Assembly: GCF_027596085.1 (NCBI RefSeq)
Contig: NC_072463.1
Coordinates: forward strand, 2,933,038-2,997,037
From: Anoplopoma fimbria
Taxonomy: Eukaryota > Chordata > Actinopteri > Perciformes > Anoplopomatidae
Reading direction: 5' to 3'
Length of the DNA: 64,000 nt
Shown here: positions 14,401 through 24,946 of the stretch, piece after piece
Position numbering within the stretch: the stretch's first letter is position 1
Layout: the number at the start of each line of letters is the position of its first letter
Position numbers and translations under genes: made by a program
The notes under the pieces: generated by a model
Databases searched by the model: none
What the model was told of the DNA's origin: nothing
The model's input: the letters and a program-made list of their open reading frames with translations, nothing else

Positions 14401-17400
14401 ACAAAGACTGGAAAAACACTCCAGGAAGCTCAGGTTTTTATCTCTGCACCAACTTTAGCACACATATACATGAACATCTACTGTTCCTGGTCTATAACTT
14501 TCAATTGAGGGATATTGATGGTCCAGTTAGGTTTCTAAACAGCAGCAGCATCAAAGAAAAGAAGCAGGAAATACCAGAGAGTCACTGACTGAAGCCCCGG
14601 CTATTTACTCTGCTGCTGTGTCCCATTGAAATGTACACAATCCCCAACACCCCCCCGCATGACGACCTTTAACCTTTGACCAACACCAGCTACACTAACG
14701 CACAGAAGAAAGACTTTTGTACAGTTTGGTAAAGCGATCAGGCAGCAGCCCAGCTCAGTGATCAGGTACAGGGTTGGGAGGTTAATGTAGGAGGAGGAGG
14801 AAGAGGAGGAGGAGGAGGAGGTCTGTTTGATGGAAATCAAGCGTCAAATCACCGACTTGTCACCCTGGAGAGAGACGTTAAGTTAAGTGTGTCTAGACAC
14901 ACTTAAGAAAAATGAGGATCATTAAAAGGCTGAAAGTCGATCTCTGAGCTGGACTGTTGCCTTTGTTCTCACCCCACATGGAGGAACAAGGCTATGCGCT
15001 AAACACAGATGCTACGGAGTCAAACACATCTGAAGGGGGAGATTTTGACATTTAATACACTTCTACTACTTTGCTACAGATGTTTTTCATTTTCCAGGTG
15101 TCAATGTGAAGTTTAGAATGGACATCACTTAAGAGAATTACTCAAAAATCATGCATGCTCATAAAAATGAGAGAAAATAATGACTAAATGATTTAGATCT
15201 CCCCCTGTGTTTGCTAAAGCTCTAAACACTACGACTACAGAGCCTTTGTTACCTGAACACATAGGCTCTGGGCCTTTTTGGGGATCTCCACAACTGTGGT
15301 GGATACAGGTACGCCATCCTTTCAGACAGTCACAACACACCAACAACAGTCAAAAAGCGGCTGCGTTTTCCATTTTTACCAGCACAAACAAAAAAGTAAC
15401 ACCTCTGATGGAACAAAATGAAATCTGGATGCTATTGAACTTGGAAAATTTCGTTAAAATCCACTGAAATGTCACATTTTTACAGATGAAATTTGACTGT
15501 ATTTACCTGCGGATCTGTGGGCATGCATGAGGGTTGCATGTGCGGTTGGTCTGAGGCCTTGGCAGAGATGCACAGAGATAGTCGGGGTAGGACTCGTTGT
15601 CAATGGTGCAGAAGACCAAACGAGACTGGTAGCCTGATGAAGGATGAGAATGATAACAGATTTGTTTCATTTTTAAGAAAAGCGTTAAATCATTGACTGT
15701 GTTTATCTGAGACTCTGACCTGATCCACATTCTCTGCTGCAGGAAGTCCAGGATCCAAAACTCCAGTAGTATCCTTGTCTGGAGCGTCCGTTGGGAAGAT
15801 AAAATTCATACTCCACTCCTTGGTTTGGCTCCTGGCTGATCAGCTGAAAGGAGAGGGTTGGATTTAAGATTAAACTCCATTTATAAAGATTGAGATCAGT
15901 CACTCAAATTGTTTGCTAGTCTGTCTAGATTCCTGGTACTTAGAGGACGAAACAATCCTTTTTTCTGACTTATTCTCTAACGTCACCAACGTCTGCAAAA
16001 ATGAACGAATTGTAGCCTTTGCAGGACATTAACGCTGCTTCAGAGATCTGAGTTTAACCTAATATAATAGATTTATTTTTTGGGCCACTCTGGGGCATTA
16101 AACTAGCTGTGAACACATCACTGGCATTTTATCACCTTTTAAGTTCATATGGAAAAATGCTGCAATGTTTAAACATCCAATAAAGGAACAATTTGTGTCC
16201 GACTGATAAATGTAAGTCCAATATTTACTCTCCTTTTAGCTCTGTTTGGCTCTCCACCCACGTCAGAGGGAAATATCTGGCTCTTTAGCTGCTAAATGCT
16301 AGTTGCGAACTTGTCTATATTCTGTTTGTTGCTGAGCTGGTAGCATATGATTGTTTTAAATACTTCCTTTGCTGAAAACAGCTGCCTGCTGTGGGCGAAA
16401 ACTGTGCTATTTGAACAGTGAGAGTGAACCAAAACAGAAAAGTTGCAGGCTGTAAATCCAAAACAATGAGTTAAAGACGGTACAAGTTTCAGTCGAGCTG
16501 AGGGGACTCACATTACATGGTCATTTGATCCTGTGTTATTCTAAAAAAATATTGATTACATCACCTTTAAGGAGATATTTTGAGTAAAACATTTAAAGGA
16601 CAAGGAAACGAATCAATGTTACCTCAACAACGAGGGGTTCAGTGGTGGGGCCGCGGCCGATGATGGTTTCGGGGACGTTGTCACCCTCAGCTCCTCGCTG
16701 GTAGTACAGCATCGTCCCAGCAATAGGTGTCGCCCTGGAAAACTCAATTACCCAGTGGCCATTGAGGTAGTACTCACCACGCAGGTTCTTGATAGCTGGC
16801 CGTGCACAGAGGTTACAGTCAGAGTACATACAGAATACAATCAGGCTGTAAACTGTTCCTTCTGATCTTCTAACAGTCTGTTAACTGAAAACACAAACTC
16901 ACCAAGGTAGTTGCGTGTGGCCACTGTTTCTCTGATGCTGATGGTGGTCGCTCCAACAGGGATGATGAACATCTGGTTGTAACCTGAGATGAAAATGAGA
17001 CGCAACTCATTTCACACACATAATCTACAAAATTCTGCAAACTCAGACTAAAGAAATCTTAGCTTCTCTCTGAGCTTTGTTTTACGTCAGGGGGATTATT
17101 TTTATGGGTGTGACAAATGTGATGACTGAAAACATCTGGTGGTTATGAGTGTGCAGCGTACCAGTTGGCAGGTCGCGTATGGTGAAGCTGCTCTTGACTT
17201 GGTAGCAGGACTGTCCGTTGCCCCCACACTGCAGGCAGGGGTCCTCCTGCTGGAGAGACTCCAACATGTTGTCACAGCCCAGACGCTGAGAGAAGGGAAG
17301 GAGCAGGGAAACATTTAGCAGAAAAAATGCTGATTGGTGTCAGAGTCTTGTACAGATGTTGGGTCAATATTGGCCTTTTTGTTCCAAGCATGAACCAAAC

Positions 17401-20400
17401 AATACAAGACTTGGTTCAACAAGGAGTAAGAACCTCTGTTGCGTGCATGACTATGCAGAAATGTAACACAAATAATCTAAATGTTCAGTTTGCAGAACCT
17501 TGAAAAATAAATTGTAATAATTTAGTTTGTCTTTCGTTCCTCTTTAGTAAAAAAATCCAACAGTTGTGCACCTGTAGGTATAGTAATGATAATACACACA
17601 TGGTGTTAGGAGGCCAAGTAAAGAATATCAACACTAACAATCAAAATTGCACATAAACAAATGTGCTGAGTAAACTTTACCACATAAACCCTCGTAAAGG
17701 CAAGAGTCCAGTCACATGATTGACGGCTTCAGCAGCCAAACCAAACCGGTAAAAAACAATAAGAATTTGTAAGAATTTAATTATTCAGAGTCAAACACTG
17801 GAGAGCTTTATTGTGAAGGGAATTGAAGGTTTTCCATCCTAACAATGTTTAAAAAAGAAATAAAAAAAATAGAAATACTTAGTAGAAGTGCTGTGTGGTT
17901 AAATATATTGAATTTAAACGTAGTCTGTTGCCAGTGTATTTATATTGGTCTTCAAAATCCAGCAGCTGTCCTCTTACAGGTATGCAGATGATAAAACACA
18001 CATAATGTTTATTTAAGTTCGAGGTGGCCGAGCAAAGAATATCAACACAAAAATTGAAATTGCACATAAAAAATGTGCTCCATCAACTTTACTACACAAA
18101 CCCAAAAACAGGCAAAAGCCCAGTCACAAAATTGACGGTTTTAGCAGCCAAACCAAACCAAAACAAGACCTGTTTTAACAATGTTTAAGAGAGAAGTAAA
18201 CCTGTGGGAACATAACGTTTCTGTGAAAGTAACAATCTTAAAACCACGCAACAAAAATCTGGAGCTGAAGGTTAAATACGCGAAGTTTTTAAAAAGCAAA
18301 AGAGACATAATGTTCAAAAATAAGACATGAGAGCAGAGTGGGTTTCTGGACAGCTGCTCCACACAGAGGAGGTGATGAAGACATGATGTCAGAGGTTAAA
18401 CAAAGGAGGTGTTTCATGAGGAGAAGGTTGCCCAGTAATTACATGAGAGCAGAAGAAGTGTTTGATATTACCACATAGTGAAACTAATCCCTGTGTCCAC
18501 TCTGGTTAATGAGGTGATGCTGTAAACCATCTGAGCCCCTGACATGTTGCATTCCTGTCACTTTGATTTACTTATAAAATGACTTATGGACATACTGATC
18601 GTGTCATTAGATCAAATGTGCGACACTGATAAGGCGATCGGTTGCATTTCAAAGTTCTACGGTCATGTAATCATTGAACATATGCTTCTTCGTCAGACGG
18701 AGAGCAGCATGCCACTAAAGTTCTGTCACAAAGGTCTAATGATTGGGAAAGATTGGATTTTACAATTGGCTTTTGGACTATTGCAGAAAATAACCTATAA
18801 AAAAAAGCCTATAAAAAAACAAAAACTAACCTTGACTTCAAGACAAGGGAACCAGAAGTACAAAAATGCAGCACTCTATTAGACAATAAAACTACACTTA
18901 AAGGCCAAATGTGTGCTATTAAGATCTGTAACTGGATACATTTACACCGGGCACTTATAAGCAAACTCCAGATGTGGTCTGTCCTCATTATTTATTATTA
19001 TTGTCCTCAAAACCTTGACCTTGTAGCACACTGTTATTTAATATGTGTTCAGTACTTGAGAGGCCAAAATGAACCATAAATCTAAATGTAACCTTAACCC
19101 TGTGAGAAATAGAGATCATATAGAGATCAAATAGAGATTGTCTGTGCCCATCTCACACAATGTGCTTACTAGAAACTAATGTACTTTATCTCAAGAATCA
19201 AGATCATAAAAATAAGTTTCTTAAAACTATCAATAGACGTCGCTTGTCTCATTTTTGATGTAGTCTAGTTGTTCACCTTTCTTATCGCATCACATTTCAT
19301 CTAAACTCCTGTGCGTGGTACTATCTGTTGATCCTACCTTGCAGACTCCCCCCACACAGACGTCCCTCCGTCCAGGGTGACAGGGCGTCCCGTCCACCAC
19401 GGAGCTGCGGTGACGGTAGAAGAAGTTTTCTCCTCTTGGCATGCAGTTCAGCTCACAGGGGTTCTCAGCTGTCAGAGACACAAGGAGCACTTTAGAACAA
19501 AGGTCATATAACCAATTATTTTTGTGTTACACAATCGGGACTAGCTTAGTGGGTTTTTGAAGCCCATTTTATTCTCTTGTAAATCCAAAAAGACTTTGAT
19601 TCTGACCTCCGTAATATGGGAGCCACTTGTAGAGTTTCCCCTCGAAGTCAGTCCCATCAAACTGGGAGCATTGCTCCTCACGGAAATCCTTGGATCCCTC
19701 TGGACAGTCCTGAGCGGAACAATGGGAGAACAAAGTTAAATATCCTTTAAACACATATAATCAAAACATCATATATATGGTTTATTTAATTAAGGAAGAC
19801 ACACAATATTTAAAAAAAACATTGTTTCAGGTTTGTTTGTTCACCTGGATGTTGCAGGTGCGGTAAGACTTGATCGGTCCTACACAGTTGTGTCCTCCAT
19901 CAGTCCTGTAAGAGAAAAACAGAGCATCAATATGATACGCGATTGGATGTTTTTATAGATTAACCCTGATGCTTGAGCTGATGTGGAGGCACAATTTTCC
20001 ACATTATCGTCTTAAAACACAGAGACGAGAAGAAAAGTGATCTGTGATGTCTTGTGTGTGATTTATCTTAGTGAGGCTACAAGAACTGAGTCAAAAATGA
20101 AATGAATCCACTCAGTTTTAAAGGGGTACTCCAGAGATTTAGTATTGCACTTTCTATAAAGTTGGGGGAACTGTTAAAAGCATTTTTAAAAAAGGATGGG
20201 GAAAGGATAAGCAGATATCCTGACTTCCGCTGGATCCCACATTTCCCATAATGCAAGAGGATAGTATATTTTAATAGATCCCTCTTTCACCTCCAGTTTG
20301 TAACTCAAAGTTTCTGTGTTTTTTAGTTTTTAGGTTTTAAGTCTCGCGCGCAAAATGAGATGACAATAGCAGGGTTATTTTTTCATATTAAGGGGAAAGC

Positions 20401-23400
20401 TCCTTGACATTATACAACAGTTTTTTACGGGGAATGTCCCTTTAAGCAACAGATATGTGTTTTGATTAGCCTTATCGGTGCTGTAGAAAAATCCCCTTTT
20501 GCATTTTTTCTTACTAAACTTTCATTAAAACTTCATGGGTCATCACCGTGGCACAGAAACAGATAATGAATAGGCGAGGCTGCAGCTCAAGCATAAAAAT
20601 GTCAGTTCAGATGGTCTAAATAACAGACGGTCTGAATTTCAGACATTAAGTGGCATTCCCTCTTTAATCTCTGCATGTAATAAAAAAGAAACATCGTCAA
20701 CATTGAGCCCAAAACTCACACAAACAAACGCTGAACCGTGAGACACATCGGAGTGTTTCGCCATCCCCCCTTGCAGCCACGCTGATGACTCATGATTAAG
20801 TCACCTCCTAAAGTACCTGCCCTTAAGCCTTAAAAACAAGACACGCTCCTGCCAGCACGCCAGAACCGAAACTAAAACGTGTCCAAACACTCAGGGGCAA
20901 CATCCAGCCTTCAACTTTTAACCTTTAGAGCGGAAAACAAACATCTGGAGCATCAAACTGTATATTCAATTAAAAATGCCACATAACAGGGAAGCTACAT
21001 TATTGATCATAGAAAAGTAAAAAAGATTATAGCCCATGAGGTGAGGTAATTTTACACTAAAATGGGAGTTCCTGTAAAGCACCCAGCAATTCCACAGCAG
21101 TTTAATCATAGTATTTAAAGGTGTGATTCTGGCAGACAAGATATGACAGAGTTCGTCCAAATAGGTAAGTGTGGGCAGGACTTCTTCCCGGTTACTCATC
21201 ATTCAGCTACAGACGGGAAACCCACTGACTGACAGTCTGAGTCACTAAATGACTGACTGAACATGTTGGAAACCAGCATCTTATAGGGATCAATGGAAAG
21301 CTCCACCAATCCTACGGAGGTGTGTCCGGACAAAACTACATTGTCCTACAGTTTCTCCTTCCCATGAAGGCAACAAAATATCAAACAGGTGAATGTGAAA
21401 ACAGTTTGGACATGTTAAAGAAACAGCTCATTATAGACATCTTCTGCCTGACGGGCAAAAGCAAATCAAACATCTCCTTTTTTATCAAACTCCCTCAGAG
21501 TTATTGCTAAATATCTGAGACACACCTACATTCTGCTGAATATTTTACGTTCGAATAGACTGTACACACAGAAAACACAGCTAATGAATGATGACGGATG
21601 ACTTCTTTAAAGCAGTAGATTAAGTTAGAGTGGAGGTTTAGGAGGAAATCACAGCAGCAGTAACTTTAGACGGGAGGTTGAATGCTGTACTTGTACTCAG
21701 TGGTGGAAGAAGATTTTCAGACTGAGTTTTCCCATAGTCTAAAAATCGTCGACTTTCCAGCCCCATCAATCATCTCGACCCTTCAGATTTACCTTGTGAC
21801 TCCCTGGAGAAAACAACTGGACCAAACTGCCAAACTGGATATAAAGTAGTTGAAACTCGCTTCAACTCAACAATAAAAAGCTGCTTACACATTGAATAGT
21901 GTAATATATAATATGTCAAACATATTTTTATTTTTTTTAAATCTGCAGAATGAGTACTTTTACTTCTGATACTTTAGTAGATTTTGCAGGATTGTGAATG
22001 ACTTGAGCACACCACTCCCCCCCTCATGAACACAGATCACTTTATGGGTTACATGAGGAGACATGCCGGCTGGATTCCAGCTCTGAACATTTACAATATA
22101 AGCTGGCAACAACACTCTGTCCTGTGCAGTCAGCTGTTACAAAACAACCTATATATGGATGAAACCATATTTAAAGAAATGATACATTAAAAAAACAACA
22201 ACATGTGCAGCAGAGTCATCCTCACAAGCAGCCAACACCCAGGAAAGTCCTTATAATATTAAAGGGCCCCTCCCTGCAGGACAAGCCCACGTCCTCCTGA
22301 CTTCAAGGCATTCTTTTACTATCAAGATCCAGTCTGTGACCATGAACCTCACAATTAGCTTTATTCACAACCCATATGTTGATTCAGGGCCTCACAATGA
22401 GCTGAGTTTGTCAAAGAGAGGCTGAGGGTGGGGGTGCATGTGTTTGTACAGGCATGTTTCTGTCAAGGTGCATTAAAGATAGGTAGGTAGGTAGGTAGGA
22501 GGTAGGAGGGGAGGTAGGGAGGGGAGGGGAGGTAGGTAGGTAGGTATGTAGGTAGGAAGAAAGGTATGCAGGTAGGTAGGGAGGTAGGGAGGTAGGGAGG
22601 TAGGAGGAGGAGGGGGAGAAAGGTATTAGGTAGGTAGGTAGGGAGGGAGGTCGGAGTATAGGTAGGAGGGTAGGTAGGTAGGTAGGTAGGTAGTTAGGTT
22701 GATAGGAGGGTAGGTAGGTATAGGTAGGTAGGTAGGTAGGTAGGTGGGTAACTAGGTGGGTAGGTAGGTATAAAGGTAGGTAGGTAGGTAGGTAGGTAGG
22801 GAGGTAGTTAGGTAGGAGGGTAGATAGGTACGTAGGTAGGTAGTTAGGTTGATAGGAGGGTAGGTAGGTATAAAGGTAGGTAGGTAGGTGGGTAACTAGG
22901 TGGGTAGGTAGTTAAAGTTAGGTAGATAGGAGGGTAGGTAGGTAGGTAGGTAGGTAGGTAGGTGGGTGGGTAACTAGGTGGGTAGGTAGGTATAAAGGTA
23001 GATAGGTAGGTAGGTAGGTAGGTAGGTAGTTAGGTTGATAGGAGGGTAGGTAGGTAGGTAGGTATAAAGGTAGGTAGGTGAGTAGGTAGGTAGGTAGGTG
23101 GGTAACTAGGTGGGTAGGTAGGTAAAGGTAATAGGTAGGTAGGTAGGTTAAGGTAGGTAGGTAGGTAGGTAGGTAGGTAGGTAGTTAAGTTGATAGGAAG
23201 GTAGGTAGGTAGGTAGGTAGTTAGGTTGATAGGAGGGTAGGTAACTAGGTGGGTATAAAGGTAGGTAGGTGAGTAGGTAGGTAGGTAGGAAACATACCTG
23301 TGTGTGATACAGCGTCTGGTTCTCATGGTCACTCCGCTGCCACAGCTCCGGCTGCATTCTCCATAAGGACCCCATGCGTCCCAGTGATCCACACTGGGCA

Positions 23401-23731
23401 CCTGAACACAACACACCAGTTTATACACTCATCACAATGTAAACCAACAACAACATAACCTTCTTGTAATGCTGTATCGTTTCTTTCAAACCAAATCTCA
23501 TTCAGTGTCATTTTAAATACAACATGGATGAGAAAATGGACCTGGAGGTAGGATTATTTTGTTAAACAAATCTAACTGATAATACTTGTATAATTATTTC
23601 TTTGTACATTCTCATTCATTCAGTGTTTGGTATTAGTGTGAATTTGTTTTCAGTTTCGTCTACGGGGAGTTTACCATAAGAACTGGAGCCAAGAGCAGCT
23701 GGAAGATTACCAGAGACAGGAGCATCTTCAT
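1828..23731 (-). CDS. papln: papilin (ADAMTS-like extracellular matrix protein), 26 coding exons
   Basis: Secreted matrix glycoprotein of the ADAMTS-like group, with the domain order TSP1, Cys-rich, spacer, four more TSP1, three papilin cassettes, Kunitz, three Ig, PLAC. This order is diagnostic of papilin. Exons, 5' to 3' on the minus strand: 23675-23731, 23298-23401, 19845-19905, 19607-19709, 19338-19468, 17162-17285, 16903-16983, 16623-16795, 15720-15843, 15507-15633, 13305-13509, 12404-12580, 12164-12314, 11727-11807, 10275-10470, 9950-10037, 9705-9831, 8581-9084, 6566-6724, 6356-6483, 4852-4906, 4514-4660, 3666-3793, 3328-3436, 2470-2645, 1828-1988. Every junction is GT-AG and phase-compatible. 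The sum is 3677 nt, one short of 1226 codons; the missing base is inside exon 18. The mature length of about 1225 residues is near that of human papilin. Exon borders are hand-called. The gene name is from family knowledge and the a/b paralogue is not decided. Confidence 0.95.
3328..6724 (-). CDS. papln: papln exons 19-24: Ig domains 1, 2 and start of 3
   Basis: Exons 6566-6724, 6356-6483, 4852-4906, 4514-4660, 3666-3793 and 3328-3436. Each I-set domain is split over two exons. The first half carries the B-strand Cys and the Trp (VLPCRVSPP...[14 protein letters not shown]...IQWTRD, LPCVVSG...IGWSR). The second half carries D-x-G-x-Y/F-x-C ([21 protein letters not shown]). Exon 21 (4852-4906) is a Pro-rich linker between Ig1 and Ig2. 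Confidence 0.9.
4912..4935. repeat. (CA)12 microsatellite against the papln exon 21 acceptor
   Basis: Read on the minus strand it is (TG)12 ending about 4 nt before the acceptor ATAG of exon 21, taking the place of the usual pyrimidine tract. Confidence 0.9.
5405..5760. repeat. teleost interspersed repeat with (CTGT)n head
   Basis: A (CTGT)n run at 5410-5443 leads into CTTGTGAACCGCTTATCC and TCACACTTGGGGGG. I recognise this arrangement from memory as a common dispersed fish repeat. The 3' border is uncertain. It lies in the papln intron between exons 20 and 21. Confidence 0.45.
6725..8580. other. papln intron 18, no feature found
   Basis: 1.86 kb of intron with a purine-rich stretch (6720-6840), an A-run at 7398-7415 and AT-rich sequence. 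No coding or RNA gene signal is visible. The open frames here lack codon bias and splice support. Confidence 0.6.
8581..9084 (-). CDS. papln: papln exon 18: Kunitz domain with a one-base frame conflict downstream
   Basis: The Kunitz/BPTI domain runs from [10 protein letters not shown] to AECQRGC with all six cysteines and the FWYGGC core. The P1 position (after GSC) is Ser, not Lys or Arg, so trypsin-like inhibition is not expected. After the domain the frame reads a Gly/Ser/Ala-rich linker with three 18-bp repeats (SGAGPA), then hits TGA at 8675-8677. The strong donor GAG|GTAAGA at 8581 and the phase of exon 19 require another frame, which is open over the last part of the exon. The shift must fall near C-runs 8744-8749 or 8707-8711. 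Either one base is missing in the sequence, or the allele is frameshifted, or an unusually small intron (36-66 nt) is present. Confidence 0.75.
9705..11807 (-). CDS. papln: papln exons 14-17: linker and three papilin cassettes
   Basis: Exons 11727-11807 (linker), 10275-10470, 9950-10037 and 9705-9831. Three copies of a short cysteine motif appear: [30 protein letters not shown] and [15 protein letters not shown]. Each is followed about 5 residues later by a GC. These are the papilin-specific cassettes that sit between the TSP1 block and the Kunitz domain. Linkers are rich in P, T, S and Q. Confidence 0.85.
12164..15843 (-). CDS. papln: papln exons 9-13: TSP1 repeats 2 to 5
   Basis: Exons 15720-15843, 15507-15633, 13305-13509, 12404-12580 and 12164-12314. 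The repeat starts are [42 protein letters not shown] and [14 protein letters not shown]. Together with exon 2 this makes five TSP1 repeats, as in mammalian papilin. The junction at 12404/12580 splits a TSP1 just before its first C, so exon shuffling by symmetric phase-0 exons is visible here. Confidence 0.9.
12723..12749. repeat. inverted repeat in papln intron
   Basis: ATTTTGACTCTT, a 3-nt loop, then AAGAGTCAAAAT: a perfect 12-bp stem. It lies in the intron upstream (transcript sense) of the exon at 12404-12580, too far away to be a splice element. Confidence 0.5.
14883..14906. repeat. perfect 24-bp palindrome
   Basis: Two halves, TTAAGTGTGTCT and AGACACACTTAA, abut with no spacer. It lies in the papln intron between exons 10 and 11, about 70 nt from a (GGA)n run at 14790-14820. 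Confidence 0.8.
16623..17285 (-). CDS. papln: papln exons 6-8: ADAMTS spacer
   Basis: Exons 17162-17285, 16903-16983 and 16623-16795. They begin [17 protein letters not shown] and run through [18 protein letters not shown] and [20 protein letters not shown], the conserved spacer module of ADAMTS and ADAMTS-like proteins, which has few cysteines and is beta-rich. Confidence 0.9.
17560..18200. repeat. diverged tandem duplication in papln intron
   Basis: Segment 17560-17850 recurs in altered form at about 17945-18200. Shared blocks include AAAGAATATCAACAC, ATTGCACATAAA, AATGTGCT and AGCAGCCAAACCAAACC, in the same order and orientation. The two copies are about 385 bp apart. Confidence 0.75.
19338..19905 (-). 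CDS. papln: papln exons 3-5: end of TSP1-1 and Cys-rich module
   Basis: Exons 19845-19905, 19607-19709 and 19338-19468. They encode [30 protein letters not shown] and then [19 protein letters not shown] ending in VGGVCK. This is the ADAMTS-type cysteine-rich segment that follows the first TSP1 repeat. The phases (2 nt in, then 0, then 1, then 0 out) agree on both sides. Confidence 0.9.
20119..20445. repeat. probable MITE-like interspersed repeat
   Basis: The ends TTTAAAGGGGTACTCC and GGGAATGTCCCTTTAA are partial inverted repeats. An internal segment (about 20217-20263) is found again in inverted orientation at 57901-57955 in a bicra intron. This shows that it is dispersed. Family name not known. 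Confidence 0.55.
21690..21975. repeat. dispersed AGTACTTTTACT-type teleost repeat
   Basis: CTCAGTGGTGGAAGAAG at one end and AATGAGTACTTTTACTTCTG at the other are typical of a widespread fish repeat. Related, more decayed copies are visible at about 3930-4340, 29040-29400 and 32604-32910. Confidence 0.5.
22478..23289. repeat. (GGTA)n tetranucleotide array, about 810 bp
   Basis: Imperfect GGTA/GGGA array with variant blocks (AACTAGGTGGG, TTGATAGGAGGG) that recur, so higher-order duplication has occurred. It ends 9 nt from the papln exon 2 donor. Confidence 0.95.
23298..23401 (-). CDS. papln: papln exon 2: first thrombospondin type 1 repeat
   Basis: Encodes [20 protein letters not shown] and onward, a TSP1 start with the W-x-x-W and C-x-x-x-C pattern that is often C-mannosylated or O-fucosylated in this family. 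The donor CACAG|GTATGT is followed within 9 nt by a long tetranucleotide array. Confidence 0.9.
23675..23731 (-). CDS. papln: papln exon 1: start codon and signal peptide
   Basis: This exon encodes [19 protein letters not shown], a short charged start followed by a hydrophobic core, as expected of a secretory signal peptide. A CAG acceptor lies 6 nt before the ATG (exon edge about 23737), so the 5' UTR continues in an upstream exon that I could not place. The donor ATG|GTAAAC ends in phase 0 and joins [10 protein letters not shown] of the next exon. Confidence 0.85.
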
Positions 23732-24250
23732 TGTTCCCTGGAAAAGAAAAAAACAGTAGAGGAGACGTGCAGAGTTAGTCCCTGTGACTAATAGAGGCTT
23801 TTAAAAAAAATTGAGCAACAAGCCACGGCAACAAGAGTCGAAAGAGTAACTGATGGAACACTTACAACAGGATTTATGAGGACAGAAAGACATTTCTTCA
23901 CATCTGATCCAACAACAGCAAACACAAAAAACAGCAAACACAAAAGACATCAGCCTCAGTTTTGTTGCCCTGGAGCGTTTTCCTGAAATATCGCCAAGTA
24001 TATAAATCAGTTATAGATCATCAGAGTGTGTTTAAGCAGATCGTTTAGATGAACGTACGCGGAGATGAATGATTCGACAGAATGTTCTGTGGTTTGGTTA
24101 GCAGCCATCGACCACAGCAGATAATCAACAGCTGCTTCTGTGGTTTCAGTTAGAAAGGTTTATGTCTGATGAAAACCAAGAGGTCTGGGAGCGGGGAAAT
24201 ATTTGTTTTGCTCATTTTCGTAATGAATCCACAGAAGAGAGAGTACATTT

Positions 24251-24946
24251 AGGGCTGAAACAATCTGTCAGTGTAACGGGTGGTGTGTGGACCCAAGTGC
24301 AGTACGACCAGGAGACAGAGTAATGTTCAGGAGCTTTATGCAAAGCGGAACAAACAGCAGGTAGACAGAAACCAAAAGGAGCAAAGGCAAATCTCGTGGT
24401 CGGGGACAGAAGGCTGAGTCGGTTAACCGGGGCAGAGGCAAGGCGGAGAAGTCCAAACAAGCAGGGTCGGCAACGGGAAGTCAGTCCGGGGAATAACACT
24501 GGAAGGTCTGGCAGTGAGTGTGTGTGAGACTGGGGTATTTATACTGAGGTGAGTAGTGCAGCAGAGTGAGCAGGTGAGAGTGATGGTGCTGATGAGGTGG
24601 GTGTGGCAGACAGGTGCACTGCATGAGGCTGATTAGGTGAGTGAGGGAGAGTGAGGTGAGAGAGAGGGGGGGGGGCTGTGAGCTGAGAGAAATAGTGCAG
24701 GAAGAGTGAACAGGTGTGACTGTGACAGTCAGTTGATGAACTAGTCGATGGACAGAAAGAATCTGCAGCAATTTTGCTCATTTATTCATCTTTTTACCTT
24801 TTTACTGTACCTTTTAAGCAGAAATACTAAAACATTAAGTGGCCTCGGTGTCTCAAATCTTAATATATGTTAGTTTTTTTGGGTCGTATATTTTCCTATA
24901 TTTTAGGGACTAAAAGATTGATTGAGAAAAAGTTAGTTGCAGCCCT
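24251..24946. mobile_element. old inverted-repeat element, interrupted by a younger insertion
   Basis: The left end AGGGCTGAAAC and the right end GTTGCAGCCCT are inverted repeats (10 of 11 match). I recognise the terminal sequences as those of a very common non-autonomous teleost DNA element. Decayed fragments of the same family occur near 14000-14165, 25556-25840, 26040-26100, 61020-61200 and 62800-62895, many with the shared phrase ATTTTTGCTTGA or a variant. Confidence 0.55.
24273..24727. mobile_element. nested 455-bp insertion with 6-bp target duplication
   Basis: GTCAGT occurs at 24267-24272 and 24728-24733. Removing one copy and the 455 bp between rejoins CAATCT-GTCAGT-TGATGAACTAGTC, which is the expected body of the older element. 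The insert starts GTAACGGGTGGTGTGTGGAC and is GC- and purine-rich, unlike its flanks. No protein is encoded. Class unknown. Confidence 0.6.

Noticed and set aside
22478..23289. Telomere-like or CRISPR-like array
   Set aside because: The units are GGTA/GGGA, not TTAGGG, and there are no spacers. It is an ordinary tetranucleotide microsatellite in a vertebrate intron.
23030..23428. 132-codon frame joining papln exon 2 to a Tyr/Leu/Pro repeat
   Set aside because: Only 23298-23401 is exonic. The rest is translation of the tetranucleotide array past a clear donor.
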